Shown: positions 8,260-16,354 of the stretch, in pieces
Numbering within the stretch: the first letter of the stretch is position 1
Layout of the letters: every line of letters starts with the position of its first letter
NCBI RefSeq assembly: GCF_002159185.1
Contig: NZ_NFHD01000007.1
Span: forward strand, 1-64,000
Direction of reading: 5' to 3'
Origin: Gemmiger sp. An87
GTDB lineage: Bacteria; Bacillota; Clostridia; Oscillospirales; Ruminococcaceae
Length of the DNA stretch: 64,000 nucleotides
The notes under the pieces: model-generated
Databases searched by the model: none
What the model was told of the DNA's origin: nothing
The model's input: only the letters and a program-made list of their open reading frames with translations
Translations under genes and position numbers: made by a program

Positions 8260-8975
8260 TGCGCATCCCCTCCTTCCGCCTGCATCCGGTCGATGGGTGT
8301 TTTGAAGACCGTGAGCAGCGCCAGAATGCAGCCCATGGCGGGCAGCAGGAAGGAATCCGCCCCGAACAGTGCCAGGCACACCGCACTGGCTCCCAGGCCG
8401 ATGAGCGAGGGCAGATGGGTCTTCTCCTTGCCCCACTGCTCCAGGAAGATCACCACGAACATGGCGGTCATCACAAAGTCCAGACCGGTGGTATCGAAGG
8501 AGAGCAGCGACCCCGCAAGGCCGCCCAGCGCCGCCCCCGCCACCCAGTAGCTGTGGTTGAGCAGGGTGACCCAGAAATAAAACCAGCCCCGGTCCACCCC
8601 TTCGGGAATTTCGGCGCTGCAGTTGATGGAAAAACTCTCGTCGCACATGCCGAAGATCAGGTAATAGCGCTTGAGGCCCAACCCCCGATATTTCTCCAGC
8701 ATAGCAATGCCGTAGAACAGGTGGCGGGCCTGGAGCATCAGCGCTACCAGAAAGGTCTGCAGCGGCGCAAAGGGCGCCAGCAGCATGGACACTGCCACAA
8801 ACTCCAGTGAACCGCCGAAGATGGTAAGCCCCATGAGCATGGGATACCAGAAGGAAAAACCGGATACATTCATATAGATGCCGTAAGCCATGCCCAAAAA
8901 CAAAAAGCCCGCCAGAATGGGCACTGTGTGGGGAAAGGCCGTAGCCAGCGCCCTGCGGCGCATTCCCTGCTGCAT
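8256..8975 (-). CDS. azlC: AzlC-family branched-chain amino acid exporter, large subunit
   Basis: 239 aa, about seven helices. The N-terminal [17 protein letters not shown], the GGSLEFV block and the [15 protein letters not shown] segment are characteristic of AzlC. GGAG lies ahead of ATG 8975. First gene of azlCD, probably read from the promoter at 9004-9032. No Lrp-type regulator is adjacent, unlike in Bacillus. Confidence 0.93.
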   Translation of the reverse strand: MQQGMRRRALATAFPHTVPILAGFLFLGMAYGIYMNVSGFSFWYPMLMGLTIFGGSLEFVAVSMLLAPFAPLQTFLVALMLQARHLFYGIAMLEKYRGLGLKRYYLIFGMCDESFSINCSAEIPEGVDRGWFYFWVTLLNHSYWVAGAALGGLAGSLLSFDTTGLDFVMTAMFVVIFLEQWGKEKTHLPSLIGLGASAVCLALFGADSFLLPAMGCILALLTVFKTPIDRMQAEGGDAQ

Positions 8976-9003
8976 TGTATGTCAACTCCTTTTATGTGTT
9001 ACC

Positions 9004-9032
9004 AGTTTAGCATTTAAAAGCCAAAAAGGCAA
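9004..9032 (-). promoter_or_regulatory. azlCD promoter
   Basis: Minus strand TTGCCT (9032-9027), 17-bp spacer, TAAACT (9009-9004). Confidence 0.55.
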
Positions 9033-9050
9033 GCATGCCCGAAGGCACAG

Positions 9051-9088
9051 AAAAAGGCCCCCGCGTGGAGGAACCACGCGGGGGCCTT
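9051..9088 (-). terminator. gapA terminator
   Basis: A 13-bp perfect stem (GGCCCCCGCGTGG with CCACGCGGGGGCC) is followed on the minus strand by five T. Confidence 0.92.
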
Positions 9089-9112
9089 CGTCATACCCTA
9101 AGCAGAGGAGAA

Positions 9113-10123
9113 TTACAGCTCAGCGAAGTACTTGATGGTGCGAACCATCTGGCTGGTGTAGCTGTTCTCGTTGTCGTACCAGGACACAACCTGAACCTGA
9201 TAGGTGTCGTCGTCGATCTTGGTAACCATGGTCTGGGTGGCATCGAACAGGCTGCCGTAACGGATGCCGATGATGTCGGAAGACACGATGGGATCGGTGT
9301 TGTAGCCGAAGCTCTCGGAAGAAGCGGCCTTCATGGCAGCGTTGATGCTGTCAACGGTAACGTCCTTGCCCTTCACAACGGCAACCAGGATGGTGGTAGA
9401 ACCGGTGGGAACGGGAACGCGCTGAGCAGAACCGATCAGCTTGCCGTTCAGCTCGGGGATAACCAGGCCGATAGCCTTGGCAGCGCCGGTGCTGTTGGGA
9501 ACGATGTTGGCAGCGCCAGCACGAGCGCGACGCAGGTCGCCCTTACGATGGGGGCCGTCCAGGATCATCTGGTCACCGGTGTAAGCATGCACGGTGGTCA
9601 TAATGCCGCTCTGAACGGGGTAAGCGTCGTTCAGGGCCTTGGCCATGGGAGCCAGGCAGTTGGTGGTGCAGGAAGCAGCGCTGATGATCTGGTCGTCCTT
9701 GGTCAGGGTGTTCTCGTTAACGCTGAACACGATGGTCTTCAGGTCGTTGCCAGCGGGAGCGGAGATAACAACCTTCTTGGCGCCGGCGTTGATGTGAGCC
9801 ATGGCCTTGTCCTTCTTGGTGAAGAAGCCGGTGCACTCCAGAACAACGTCTACACCCAGCTCGCCCCAGGGCAGCTCAGCGGGGTTGGGGTTAGCGTAGA
9901 TGGTGATCTTCTTGCCGTCAACGGTGATGGAACCCTCGCCAGCCTCAACGGTGTGACCGTCGTAACGACCCTGAGCGGTGTCGTACTTCAGCAGGTGAGC
10001 CAGCATCTCGGGGCTGGTCAGGTCGTTGATGGCAACGATCTCGTAACCCTCAGCGCCGAACATCTGACGGAAAGCCAGACGGCCAATGCGGCCAAAACCA
10101 TTAATTGCAACTTTAACAGCCAT
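9113..10123 (-). CDS. gapA: Glyceraldehyde-3-phosphate dehydrogenase
   Basis: 336 aa, full length. INGFGRIGR is the NAD-binding loop and SCTTNC contains the catalytic Cys (about residue 152), with the partner His in the HAYTGDQ block. It converts glyceraldehyde-3-phosphate to 1,3-bisphosphoglycerate in glycolysis. Asp after the second Rossmann strand (INDLTS) favours NAD over NADP. AAGGAGG precedes ATG. The codons (more GCT, GTT, AAC) differ from the GCC/CTG-heavy neighbours, as expected of a highly expressed gene. Stands alone, without pgk or tpi. Confidence 0.98.
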   Translation of the reverse strand: MAVKVAINGFGRIGRLAFRQMFGAEGYEIVAINDLTSPEMLAHLLKYDTAQGRYDGHTVEAGEGSITVDGKKITIYANPNPAELPWGELGVDVVLECTGFFTKKDKAMAHINAGAKKVVISAPAGNDLKTIVFSVNENTLTKDDQIISAASCTTNCLAPMAKALNDAYPVQSGIMTTVHAYTGDQMILDGPHRKGDLRRARAGAANIVPNSTGAAKAIGLVIPELNGKLIGSAQRVPVPTGSTTILVAVVKGKDVTVDSINAAMKAASSESFGYNTDPIVSSDIIGIRYGSLFDATQTMVTKIDDDTYQVQVVSWYDNENSYTSQMVRTIKYFAEL

Positions 10124-10166
10124 TGTAATATCCTCCTTAAGGTAAATAAATTACTTAGGTGTCTTT

Positions 10167-10195
10167 ATTGTATACCAAAAATCCGAAAACTACAA
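10167..10195 (-). promoter_or_regulatory. gapA promoter
   Basis: Minus strand TTGTAG (10195-10190), 17-bp spacer, TACAAT (10172-10167). A TTGACA lies further upstream but is too far from this -10. Confidence 0.65.
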
Positions 10196-10316
10196 GGGCT
10201 TGTCAATAAATTAACACAAAAGTACAAAGATTATTACGCAGGTGCCCGTCCTTAGGCATTATCACGGGATATTGGTGCATCATTTGTGCAAACTAACAGA
10301 TACAGGAGGGACTCTC

Positions 10317-10982
10317 ATGCGTTTTGCAAGCGATCCGCTGGAACTGGCAGCTCTGCTGCGCCGTCAGGCTGCTCTGCGTCTGGGCCCGGACGCACCCGCC
10401 GGGGCCGCCGGGCTGCGGGCCGGTTACCTGCTGCTGCGCCGCGCCCGCGCGCTGGAGCTGGAGGCGGCCTTTTCCCTGCCCGCCATCTCCTGCCTGGAGC
10501 TGAACGGCTGGTGCGGCGCACTGCTGGAGGCAGCGGCCGAGGTCTGCCCCCTGCCCCCGGCTTCGGTGCGTTTTTGCGGCTGGGGCGAGCCGCTGCCGGT
10601 GGCGGGCCGCAGCGGCCTGCTGGAGGCGCTGGTGCTGCAGCTGGTGTGCAACAGCCTTTTGTATGCCGGGCCCCGCCTCAACCTGGAGCTGCGGCTGCGG
10701 GCTGCAGGCGGGTGCGCCCATCTTATTTATACAGACAGCGGCCCCGGCCTTGCCCCCGATGCCCGACCGGGCTTCGGCTTCGGTGCGGCCCGTGCCTTTG
10801 CCCGCCAGGCGGGAGGAAGCTTTGCGGTGCGCGCGGGCGGGCCGGGCTTTGTGTGCGGGGCTTCGCTGCCGCTCTACCCTGCCCTTCCCCTGCTGGCGCC
10901 GCCCCGGCCATCGGAACTGCTGGCAGACCGGTTCAGCCCGGTTTATATCCACCTGGCCCCCCGGTGCATCCTGCCGGAGTGA
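10317..10982 (+). CDS. Stand-alone histidine-kinase-type ATPase domain protein
   Basis: 221 aa. The second half carries the HATPase boxes: an N box (LVLQLVCNSLLYAG), a G1 box (YTDSGPGL) and a G2 box (GFGFGAARAFARQAGGSF). The first half is Ala/Leu/Arg-rich helices without a recognisable phospho-acceptor histidine motif, sensor or membrane segment, and no response regulator is adjacent. It may be an anti-sigma-like kinase or a degenerate sensor kinase core. CAGGAGGGA precedes ATG 10317. The asparaginase promoter begins 2 bp after its stop. Function unknown. Confidence 0.7.
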   Translation: MRFASDPLELAALLRRQAALRLGPDAPAGAAGLRAGYLLLRRARALELEAAFSLPAISCLELNGWCGALLEAAAEVCPLPPASVRFCGWGEPLPVAGRSGLLEALVLQLVCNSLLYAGPRLNLELRLRAAGGCAHLIYTDSGPGLAPDARPGFGFGAARAFARQAGGSFAVRAGGPGFVCGASLPLYPALPLLAPPRPSELLADRFSPVYIHLAPRCILPE

Positions 10983-10984
10983 AG

Positions 10985-11013
10985 TTGCCCCCGCCCGACT
11001 TTTGTGGTATGCT
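10985..11013 (+). promoter_or_regulatory. Asparaginase promoter
   Basis: TTGCCC, 17-bp spacer, TATGCT, directly after the upstream stop codon. Confidence 0.6.
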
Positions 11014-11074
11014 GATAAGCAGCAAAATCCGCCGCAGCGCCGCAAAAGCCGACGCCGGCCAGGGGGGCTTTTTT

Positions 11075-12094
11075 ATGAAAAAACGCATCTGCATCTTATA
11101 TACCGGCGGCACCATCGGCATGATGCCCGGCGAGCAGGGCTACGCGCCCAAGCCGGGCTGCTTTGCGGGCGGACTGGCCGCCATTCCCGAGCTGACCAGC
11201 CCGGACATGCCGGACTGGGAGCTGGTGGAGATGGACCCGCTGCTGGACTCCTCCAACATCACGGTGCACGAGTGGTGCGCCATCGGCCAGGCCATCGCGG
11301 ACCGGTACCATCAGTTCGACGGCTTCGTGGTGCTGCACGGCACCGACACCATGGCCTACACCGCATCGGCGCTGAGCTTCATGCTGGAAAACCTGGACAA
11401 GCCGGTGGTGCTCACCGGCAGCCAGATTCCGCTGTGCCAGCTGCGCAGCGACGGGCGGGACAACCTGATCACCAGCCTGCTCATCGCCGCCGAGGGCGTG
11501 GTGAACGAGGTAAGCCTTTATTTCGGCGGCCAGCTGCTGCGGGGCAACCGGGCGATGAAGAGCTCGGCGGACGGCCTGCAGGCCTTCTCCTCCCCCAACT
11601 ATCCCCCGCTGGCCACCGCCGGGGTGGACATCCGCTACAACAAAAGCGCCATCGGCGCGCCCCGGGTGAACGGCCCCCTGCAGCTGGCAAAGCTGGAGAA
11701 CGTGCCCATCGGTGTATTGAAGGTATTCCCGGGCATCCAGTTCGAGCTGTTCGACTCGATCCTGACCGAGAAGCTGCAGGGCATCGTGCTGGAGACCTTC
11801 GGCGCGGGCAACATCCCGGATTACGACGGCGCGCTGCTGCCGCTGATTCAGAAGGCCTTCGCCCACGGCACCATCCTCACGGTGTGCAGCCAGTGCCCCC
11901 AGGGCGCGGTGCACATCGGCACCTACGCCACCAGCAGCGGCCTGAAGGCCGCCGGTGCGGTGAGCGGCCTGGATATGACCACCGAGGCCGCCGTGGCAAA
12001 GCTGTACTACCTGTTCAGCAAGGGCTATGACCGGGACACCATCAAGCACTGGATGGAGCAGGACCTGCGGGGCGAGCTGACCAGCGCCCGCTGA
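11075..12094 (+). CDS. ansA: Type I L-asparaginase
   Basis: 339 aa. YTGGTIGM holds the first catalytic Thr, HGTDTMAYTASAL the second Thr-Asp pair, and RSDGRDN the third conserved block. It hydrolyses asparagine to aspartate and ammonia. No signal peptide, consistent with the cytoplasmic type I enzyme. AGGGGGGC stands ahead of ATG 11075. It has its own promoter and terminator. An ammonia-dependent asparagine synthetase (asnA) lies elsewhere in the window at 60.9 kb, so both directions of asparagine metabolism are encoded. Confidence 0.95.
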   Translation: MKKRICILYTGGTIGMMPGEQGYAPKPGCFAGGLAAIPELTSPDMPDWELVEMDPLLDSSNITVHEWCAIGQAIADRYHQFDGFVVLHGTDTMAYTASALSFMLENLDKPVVLTGSQIPLCQLRSDGRDNLITSLLIAAEGVVNEVSLYFGGQLLRGNRAMKSSADGLQAFSSPNYPPLATAGVDIRYNKSAIGAPRVNGPLQLAKLENVPIGVLKVFPGIQFELFDSILTEKLQGIVLETFGAGNIPDYDGALLPLIQKAFAHGTILTVCSQCPQGAVHIGTYATSSGLKAAGAVSGLDMTTEAAVAKLYYLFSKGYDRDTIKHWMEQDLRGELTSAR

Positions 12095-12109
12095 ACCCCC
12101 ATACATACA

Positions 12110-12153
12110 AAAAGTACCTCTTCGGCTTTTTACGCCGGAGAGGTACTTTTTTG
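12110..12153. terminator. Bidirectional terminator
   Basis: AAGTACCTCTTCGGC pairs with GCCGGAGAGGTACTT, T-run on plus and A-run before it, between the convergent ansA and signal peptidase genes. Confidence 0.92.
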
Positions 12154-12807
12154 TTATGACCGGGCTTTGGGGGCGGTGTAGCGCCAGCGCCCGGAGCAGG
12201 CCGCCGGGGCACATCCGCGGCGAAAGCGCCAGGACCCGCCCGCCTGCGGGGGCTGCTCCCGTTTTTGCTCCTGCTGCTCCCGCTCCGCCCAGCGGGCCTT
12301 GATGAGCTGATTGACCAGAAAAATGACCAGCTGCTCACCCAGCAGCACCAGGCCCCAGGGGCTTTGCAGGAACAGCATCACCTTGCCCAGATGCGGCAGG
12401 TGGAACACATACACGCCCAGAATATCCTGCCGGGTGGTCTTGTAGAAATCCAGATCGGTGGTGCCCTCCGGGTGGGTGCGGTAGATGGTCTGGCCCAGCT
12501 CCTCGTCCCATTCGGTATGGGAAAAGCGGTGGGTCTGGATGATCTGCTGGCCGAACCGGTCGGCCCGGAAGGTGACGATCTGCTCCGGCGCCAGCTCCAG
12601 CGGCGCATCCGCCGGAAGCTGCCGCACCAGCACCAGCGACATGGGCGGCATGTAGGGAGCCATACTGTCGGTAAGAACGGTGTAAAACCGGTAGGGCAGG
12701 TACCGCTCAACCGTCTGTGGCCAGAGGGAATAGGCCGCCAGATACAGCCCCACCGCGCCCAGCAGCAGGCAGAACAGAATATTCTTGATAAGCCGCAAGC
12801 GCTTCAC
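12154..12807 (-). CDS. sipW: SipW-type signal peptidase I
   Basis: 217 aa. One N-terminal helix, then VLTDSMAP with the catalytic Ser (about residue 48) and, instead of the usual Lys region, IIQTHRF with a His (about residue 93), the Ser-His pair of the SipW/ER-type enzymes. A second helix lies before a basic, Gln-rich tail. The GTG at 12807 is chosen because AAAGGAGA precedes it by about 8 bp. In Bacillus, SipW processes TasA, and a TasA-like gene lies just upstream here, so that protein is its likely substrate. Confidence 0.88.
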   Translation of the reverse strand: MKRLRLIKNILFCLLLGAVGLYLAAYSLWPQTVERYLPYRFYTVLTDSMAPYMPPMSLVLVRQLPADAPLELAPEQIVTFRADRFGQQIIQTHRFSHTEWDEELGQTIYRTHPEGTTDLDFYKTTRQDILGVYVFHLPHLGKVMLFLQSPWGLVLLGEQLVIFLVNQLIKARWAEREQQEQKREQPPQAGGSWRFRRGCAPAACSGRWRYTAPKARS

Positions 12808-12836
12808 ACCGGTTCTCTCCTTTCCGTGCTCCTCAA

Positions 12837-12903
12837 AAAAAGCCCTGTAGAAAGCCGGGGTGACATAAGAAAACGACACCGGCTAACGGCTACAGGGCTT
12901 TTT
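12837..12903 (-). terminator. Long hairpin between the TasA-like gene and sipW
   Basis: AAAGCCCTGTAG pairs with CTACAGGGCTTT; an inner GCCGG/CCGGC stem extends it, and T7 follows on the minus strand. Placed between two genes expected to work together, it probably lets only part of transcription continue into sipW. Confidence 0.75.
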
Positions 12904-12923
12904 GTTTTTGATTTTTGGTCTGA

Positions 12924-13427
12924 TCAGCTCAGGGTGCCGGTCACGGTGATCTTCACATCACCCGCCGCAGAGTTGAGCTTGCTGGCCGACTCCGCCTTCA
13001 GGGTGGCGGTCACCGTATACTGGTTGGTGCCGGTCAGGTCGCTGTCGGTCCAGCTGGTGCCGCCGCCGGTGCAGCCGGAATTTGCGCCGTCGCTGGAATC
13101 GGTCACGTTAAAATCAAAGTCGCTGGCGGACAGGCCGGTGGCGCCGTTATCCGCAACGGCGATTTCCAGGCCCAGGCTGCTGGCCAGGGACTCCTCATCG
13201 GTCACGGTAAAGGTCACGGTGCCGGTGGCGGAGGGCGCGGTGCCCAGCGAATCTTCCTCCGGGTTCATGGTCAGACCGGCCGCCTGGATGGTAACCGGCT
13301 TACGGAAGCTCACGCTGCCGGCGGTGGCCTCAGCGGTTACGGTATCGTAAGCAGCGAAGGTGCCCACAGAGGTGGTGATCACCGCCGCGGCGGTGGCGAT
13401 GGAAAGCAGGGTGGTCTTTTTCAACAT
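12924..13427 (-). CDS. TasA/camelysin-like secreted protein
   Basis: 167 aa. A Lys-Lys then Ala/Val/Thr-rich signal peptide ends near GTFAAYDTVTAEATAGS, the pattern of SipW-processed precursors. The mature part is Thr/Ser/Gly/Asp-rich beta sequence (TVTFTVTDEE, YTVTATLK, DVKITVTGTLS), typical of fibre-forming TasA/camelysin relatives but with two Cys in an SGCTGGG stretch region of low complexity. Proteins of this family build extracellular matrix fibres. ATG 13427 has AAGGAGAA upstream. It is shorter than Bacillus TasA. Confidence 0.7.
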   Translation of the reverse strand: MLKKTTLLSIATAAAVITTSVGTFAAYDTVTAEATAGSVSFRKPVTIQAAGLTMNPEEDSLGTAPSATGTVTFTVTDEESLASSLGLEIAVADNGATGLSASDFDFNVTDSSDGANSGCTGGGTSWTDSDLTGTNQYTVTATLKAESASKLNSAAGDVKITVTGTLS

Positions 13428-13512
13428 GATGGGTTCTCCTTTTCCTGATTTCAAGGGGGACGGCATCGCATATTGTTGCGTCAGGCTCATCCACAGATTT
13501 TGTCCGGGATTT

Positions 13513-13541
13513 ATGATACCACATCCTGTTTTTGCCCACAA
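13513..13541 (-). promoter_or_regulatory. Promoter of the TasA-like gene
   Basis: Minus strand TTGTGG (13541-13536), 17-bp spacer, TATCAT (13518-13513). Confidence 0.55.
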
Positions 13542-13577
13542 ATACCGGTTCTGCCATGACCGGGTATAACAGTTTCG

Positions 13578-14507
13578 TTATATCTGAGGCAAGTTCTGAT
13601 CCCGCAGAAACTCCTCCAGAAACCGGCTGGCACAGCCGGAAAGCTCCTGCCGCTGGCGGCGGACCAGCATCAGATTCAGCCGCACCGGCGCATCGGTGAG
13701 ATGCAGGCTGCAGATGCCGCAGGCCGTCAGCTCCTCCTGCTGCCAGCAGTTGCCGATCATATAGCCGTTGGTGTTGCGCAGCATGCGCAATATGGTATGG
13801 TAGCTGTTGGCCACGATGGTGCGCCGGGGCAGATGCGCGGGCCGCTTCATATCCTCATACACCGCCTGGTTCAGATTGGTGAAAAAGTCGGCGGGGGCCA
13901 TCAGCCGGGGATATTCAAACAGCTGGCGGCAGCAAAGCTGCTGCTGCCGGGTCAGCGGATGGGCGCTGTGCACCTGCACAAAGGGCGGGCGGGGCTCGTC
14001 CAGCGGAGTGAGCTCCAGCTCGCGGGCCTGGCTCATACGGGTGAACAGGGGCAGCTGGTGATCGTTCACCACCGCCAGCCCCAGCTCGGACCGGCCCTCG
14101 GCCACCTGCTCCAGCAGCGGCTCCAGCGTGGTCTCGTAAAAGCAGATTTCCGCATCCGGGGTGTTCATCTGGCGGTAGACGGTCTCCAGCAGGCTGTCCT
14201 TCAAAAAGAGCAGCGCCACCGACACGTGCAGCCGGCTCACCAGCTGCTCCTCGCCCCCGTGGTACAGCCGGTCCAGCATCTGGAACTTATCCAGAATGGA
14301 ACGACCGTAATAGTACAGCTGCCGCCCCGCCGCGGTGGGCACCACGCCCCGGCCGGTGCGCTCCAGCAGACGGCAGTCCATCTGGCGTTCCATGGCGTTG
14401 ATGACCCGGCTCAGGCTGGGCTGGGCCACAAACAGCTTCTGGGCCGCCGCGCTGATGCTTCCGCAGTCCACCACCGTCACAAAATATTCCAGGTTTCTCC
14501 GCTTCAT
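13578..14507 (-). CDS. LysR family transcriptional regulator
   Basis: 309 aa. N-terminal winged helix: LEYFVTVVDCGSISAAAQKLFVAQPSLSRVINAMERQM, then the linker helix and the two-lobed effector domain. Neither neighbour is divergent, so its target is not obvious from position; the matrix pair (TasA-like, sipW) lies downstream on the same strand and the PPK2 gene upstream. AAAGGCGGC lies before ATG. Effector unknown. Confidence 0.93.
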   Translation of the reverse strand: MKRRNLEYFVTVVDCGSISAAAQKLFVAQPSLSRVINAMERQMDCRLLERTGRGVVPTAAGRQLYYYGRSILDKFQMLDRLYHGGEEQLVSRLHVSVALLFLKDSLLETVYRQMNTPDAEICFYETTLEPLLEQVAEGRSELGLAVVNDHQLPLFTRMSQARELELTPLDEPRPPFVQVHSAHPLTRQQQLCCRQLFEYPRLMAPADFFTNLNQAVYEDMKRPAHLPRRTIVANSYHTILRMLRNTNGYMIGNCWQQEELTACGICSLHLTDAPVRLNLMLVRRQRQELSGCASRFLEEFLRDQNLPQI

Positions 14508-14601
14508 TCGCTGCCGCCTTTCCCGCCGGGTGTTTCCGGCGCATTTATTTCGCCAGTATCATAACACATTTTTTCAAATCCGCTCAAGTGCTGCCACACC
14601 G

Positions 14602-14638
14602 CAAAAAGCCCCCTTCCCGAAGGACGGGAAGGGGGCTG
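14602..14638 (-). terminator. Terminator of the tandem PPK2 gene
   Basis: AGCCCCCTTCCCG/CGGGAAGGGGGCT stem followed by TTTTG on the minus strand. Confidence 0.9.
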
Positions 14639-14650
14639 TATCGGCGGGCT

Positions 14651-16123
14651 TCAGTCGCCCAGCGCCTTTTCCAGAGTATCCACAATGATCTCCAGGGCTT
14701 TGACGCGGGCATATTTTTTGTCGTTGGAGGGCAGGATGTGCCAGGGGGCCTTCTGGGTACTGGTCTTCTGCAGCATCTCATCCACCGCCTGCTCGTAGGC
14801 GGGCCATTTTTCCCGGTTGCGCCAGTCCTCGTCGGTGATCTTCCACTGCTTCTCCGGGGTGTTCTGGCGGCTCTTGAACCGCTCCAGCTGGGTGGCCGGG
14901 TCGATGTGGACCCAGAATTTCAGAATCACCGCGCCCCAATCGGCCAGCTCGGCCTCGAACTCGTTGATCTCGTTGTAGGCCCGCTGCCAGTCGTTCTCGG
15001 TGCAGAAGCCCTCGATCCGTTCCACCATCACCCGGCCGTACCAGCTGCGGTCGAAAATGGCAATGTGGCCGGTTTTGGGCAGGCGGGTCCAGAATCGCCA
15101 CAGATAATGCCGGGCCTTTTCGTGGGGCTCGGGGCTGGCGATGGGGTTCACCTGATAGCCACGGGGGTCCAGCGCGGCGGTGACCCGCCGGATGTTTCCG
15201 CCCTTGCCCGCGGCGTCCCAGCCCTCGTACACAATAATCACCGGCACCTTCTTGCGGTAGGTGCGGTTGTGCAGCACGCTCAGCCGCTTTTGCAGGGCCT
15301 CACGGCGGGCGTCGTACTCCTCATCGGTCAGGCTCTGGGAAAGATCCACCTGCGCCAGCTTGGGCATGGAAACCAGCGGGAAGGTGTTCTGCAAAAGGGG
15401 CACCGCCAGCGCCGCATTCCTGCGGGCGGTATCAATGGCGCTGCACAGGGTCTCCAGCATCTGCACCTCGCACCACTTTTTCTCCTTGGCATCAATGATG
15501 TACCAGGGCGCGCCGGGCAGATTGGTGGCCCGCAGGTAATCGTCGAACACATCCTCACATTCCTCATAGTGCTTGTTCTGCCAGCGGTCGTTGTCGCTCA
15601 CCCGCCAGGCAGTGTCCGGGTCGGCGGCCAGGGCCTCCAGCCGCTTTTTCTGCTCCTTGCGGCTGATCTGCAAAAACAGCTTGAGCACCAGATAGCCATT
15701 GTCGGTGAGCTGGCGCTCAAAGCGCAGCACGCTCTGCAGCCGCCGGACGTAGGCCTGGCCCTCCAGCTCGCCCCGCAGCCGCTCCTTCACCACCTGGTCC
15801 ATCCAGCCGGAATCCAGAAAGGCGAACTTGCCCGCCTCGGGAATGGCCTTCACATACCGGTGCAAAAAGGGGTAGCGCCCCTCCTCCGGCGTGGGGGCGG
15901 ACATGCTGGTCACCGTGAAAAACCGGGGATCGATGTTCTGGATAATCCGCCCCAGCATGCTGCCCTTGCCCGCGGCGCCCCAGCCCTCCACCAGCACCAG
16001 CACCGGCAGGCCGGCGGCCTTCACCTCCAGCTGCAAAGCTTCCAGCCGGTCACGGGCGGCATCCAGCCGCTGCTTGCATTCGCTTTCCTCCGGCCGCGCG
16101 GGCCGTACCCAGGTCTTCAACAT
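14651..16123 (-). CDS. pap: Polyphosphate:AMP phosphotransferase (tandem PPK2)
   Basis: 490 aa with two PPK2 kinase domains. Domain 1 (about 15-240) has the Walker A EGWGAAGKGS but a changed Walker B (FLDSGWM). Domain 2 (about 265-490) has EGWDAAGKGG and the intact FDRSWYGR. In characterised class II tandem enzymes the C-terminal domain does the catalysis, which fits the changes seen here. It uses polyphosphate to convert AMP to ADP. ATG 16123 is preferred to a GTG nine bases upstream because GAGAGG is then 8 bp away. A VTC-type polyphosphate polymerase gene at 56.5 kb could supply the substrate. Confidence 0.92.
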   Translation of the reverse strand: MLKTWVRPARPEESECKQRLDAARDRLEALQLEVKAAGLPVLVLVEGWGAAGKGSMLGRIIQNIDPRFFTVTSMSAPTPEEGRYPFLHRYVKAIPEAGKFAFLDSGWMDQVVKERLRGELEGQAYVRRLQSVLRFERQLTDNGYLVLKLFLQISRKEQKKRLEALAADPDTAWRVSDNDRWQNKHYEECEDVFDDYLRATNLPGAPWYIIDAKEKKWCEVQMLETLCSAIDTARRNAALAVPLLQNTFPLVSMPKLAQVDLSQSLTDEEYDARREALQKRLSVLHNRTYRKKVPVIIVYEGWDAAGKGGNIRRVTAALDPRGYQVNPIASPEPHEKARHYLWRFWTRLPKTGHIAIFDRSWYGRVMVERIEGFCTENDWQRAYNEINEFEAELADWGAVILKFWVHIDPATQLERFKSRQNTPEKQWKITDEDWRNREKWPAYEQAVDEMLQKTSTQKAPWHILPSNDKKYARVKALEIIVDTLEKALGD

Positions 16124-16296
16124 GTTGCACACCTCTCATTTCCCTGCCCGGACACTTTACCGGGCGCTGCGGGCGGCACGGGAGATTGCCCGTGGTCCGC
16201 CGTTTTCTTTCATTATACCACCGGGCGGCAGGTTCATACCGGCTCATTTTTCGGCACATCCCACAAGCTTTCCGCCCATTTTTTGCCAACCATACA

Positions 16297-16334
16297 AAAA
16301 TACCCCGGACGGCAGCCGCCATCCGGGGTATTTT
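16297..16334. terminator. Bidirectional-looking terminator
   Basis: AAAATACCCCGGA with TCCGGGGTATTTT; on the minus strand it closes the nitrite/sulfite reductase gene. Confidence 0.88.
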
Positions 16335-16354
16335 GTTGCGGTTTTTTCGTCGGG

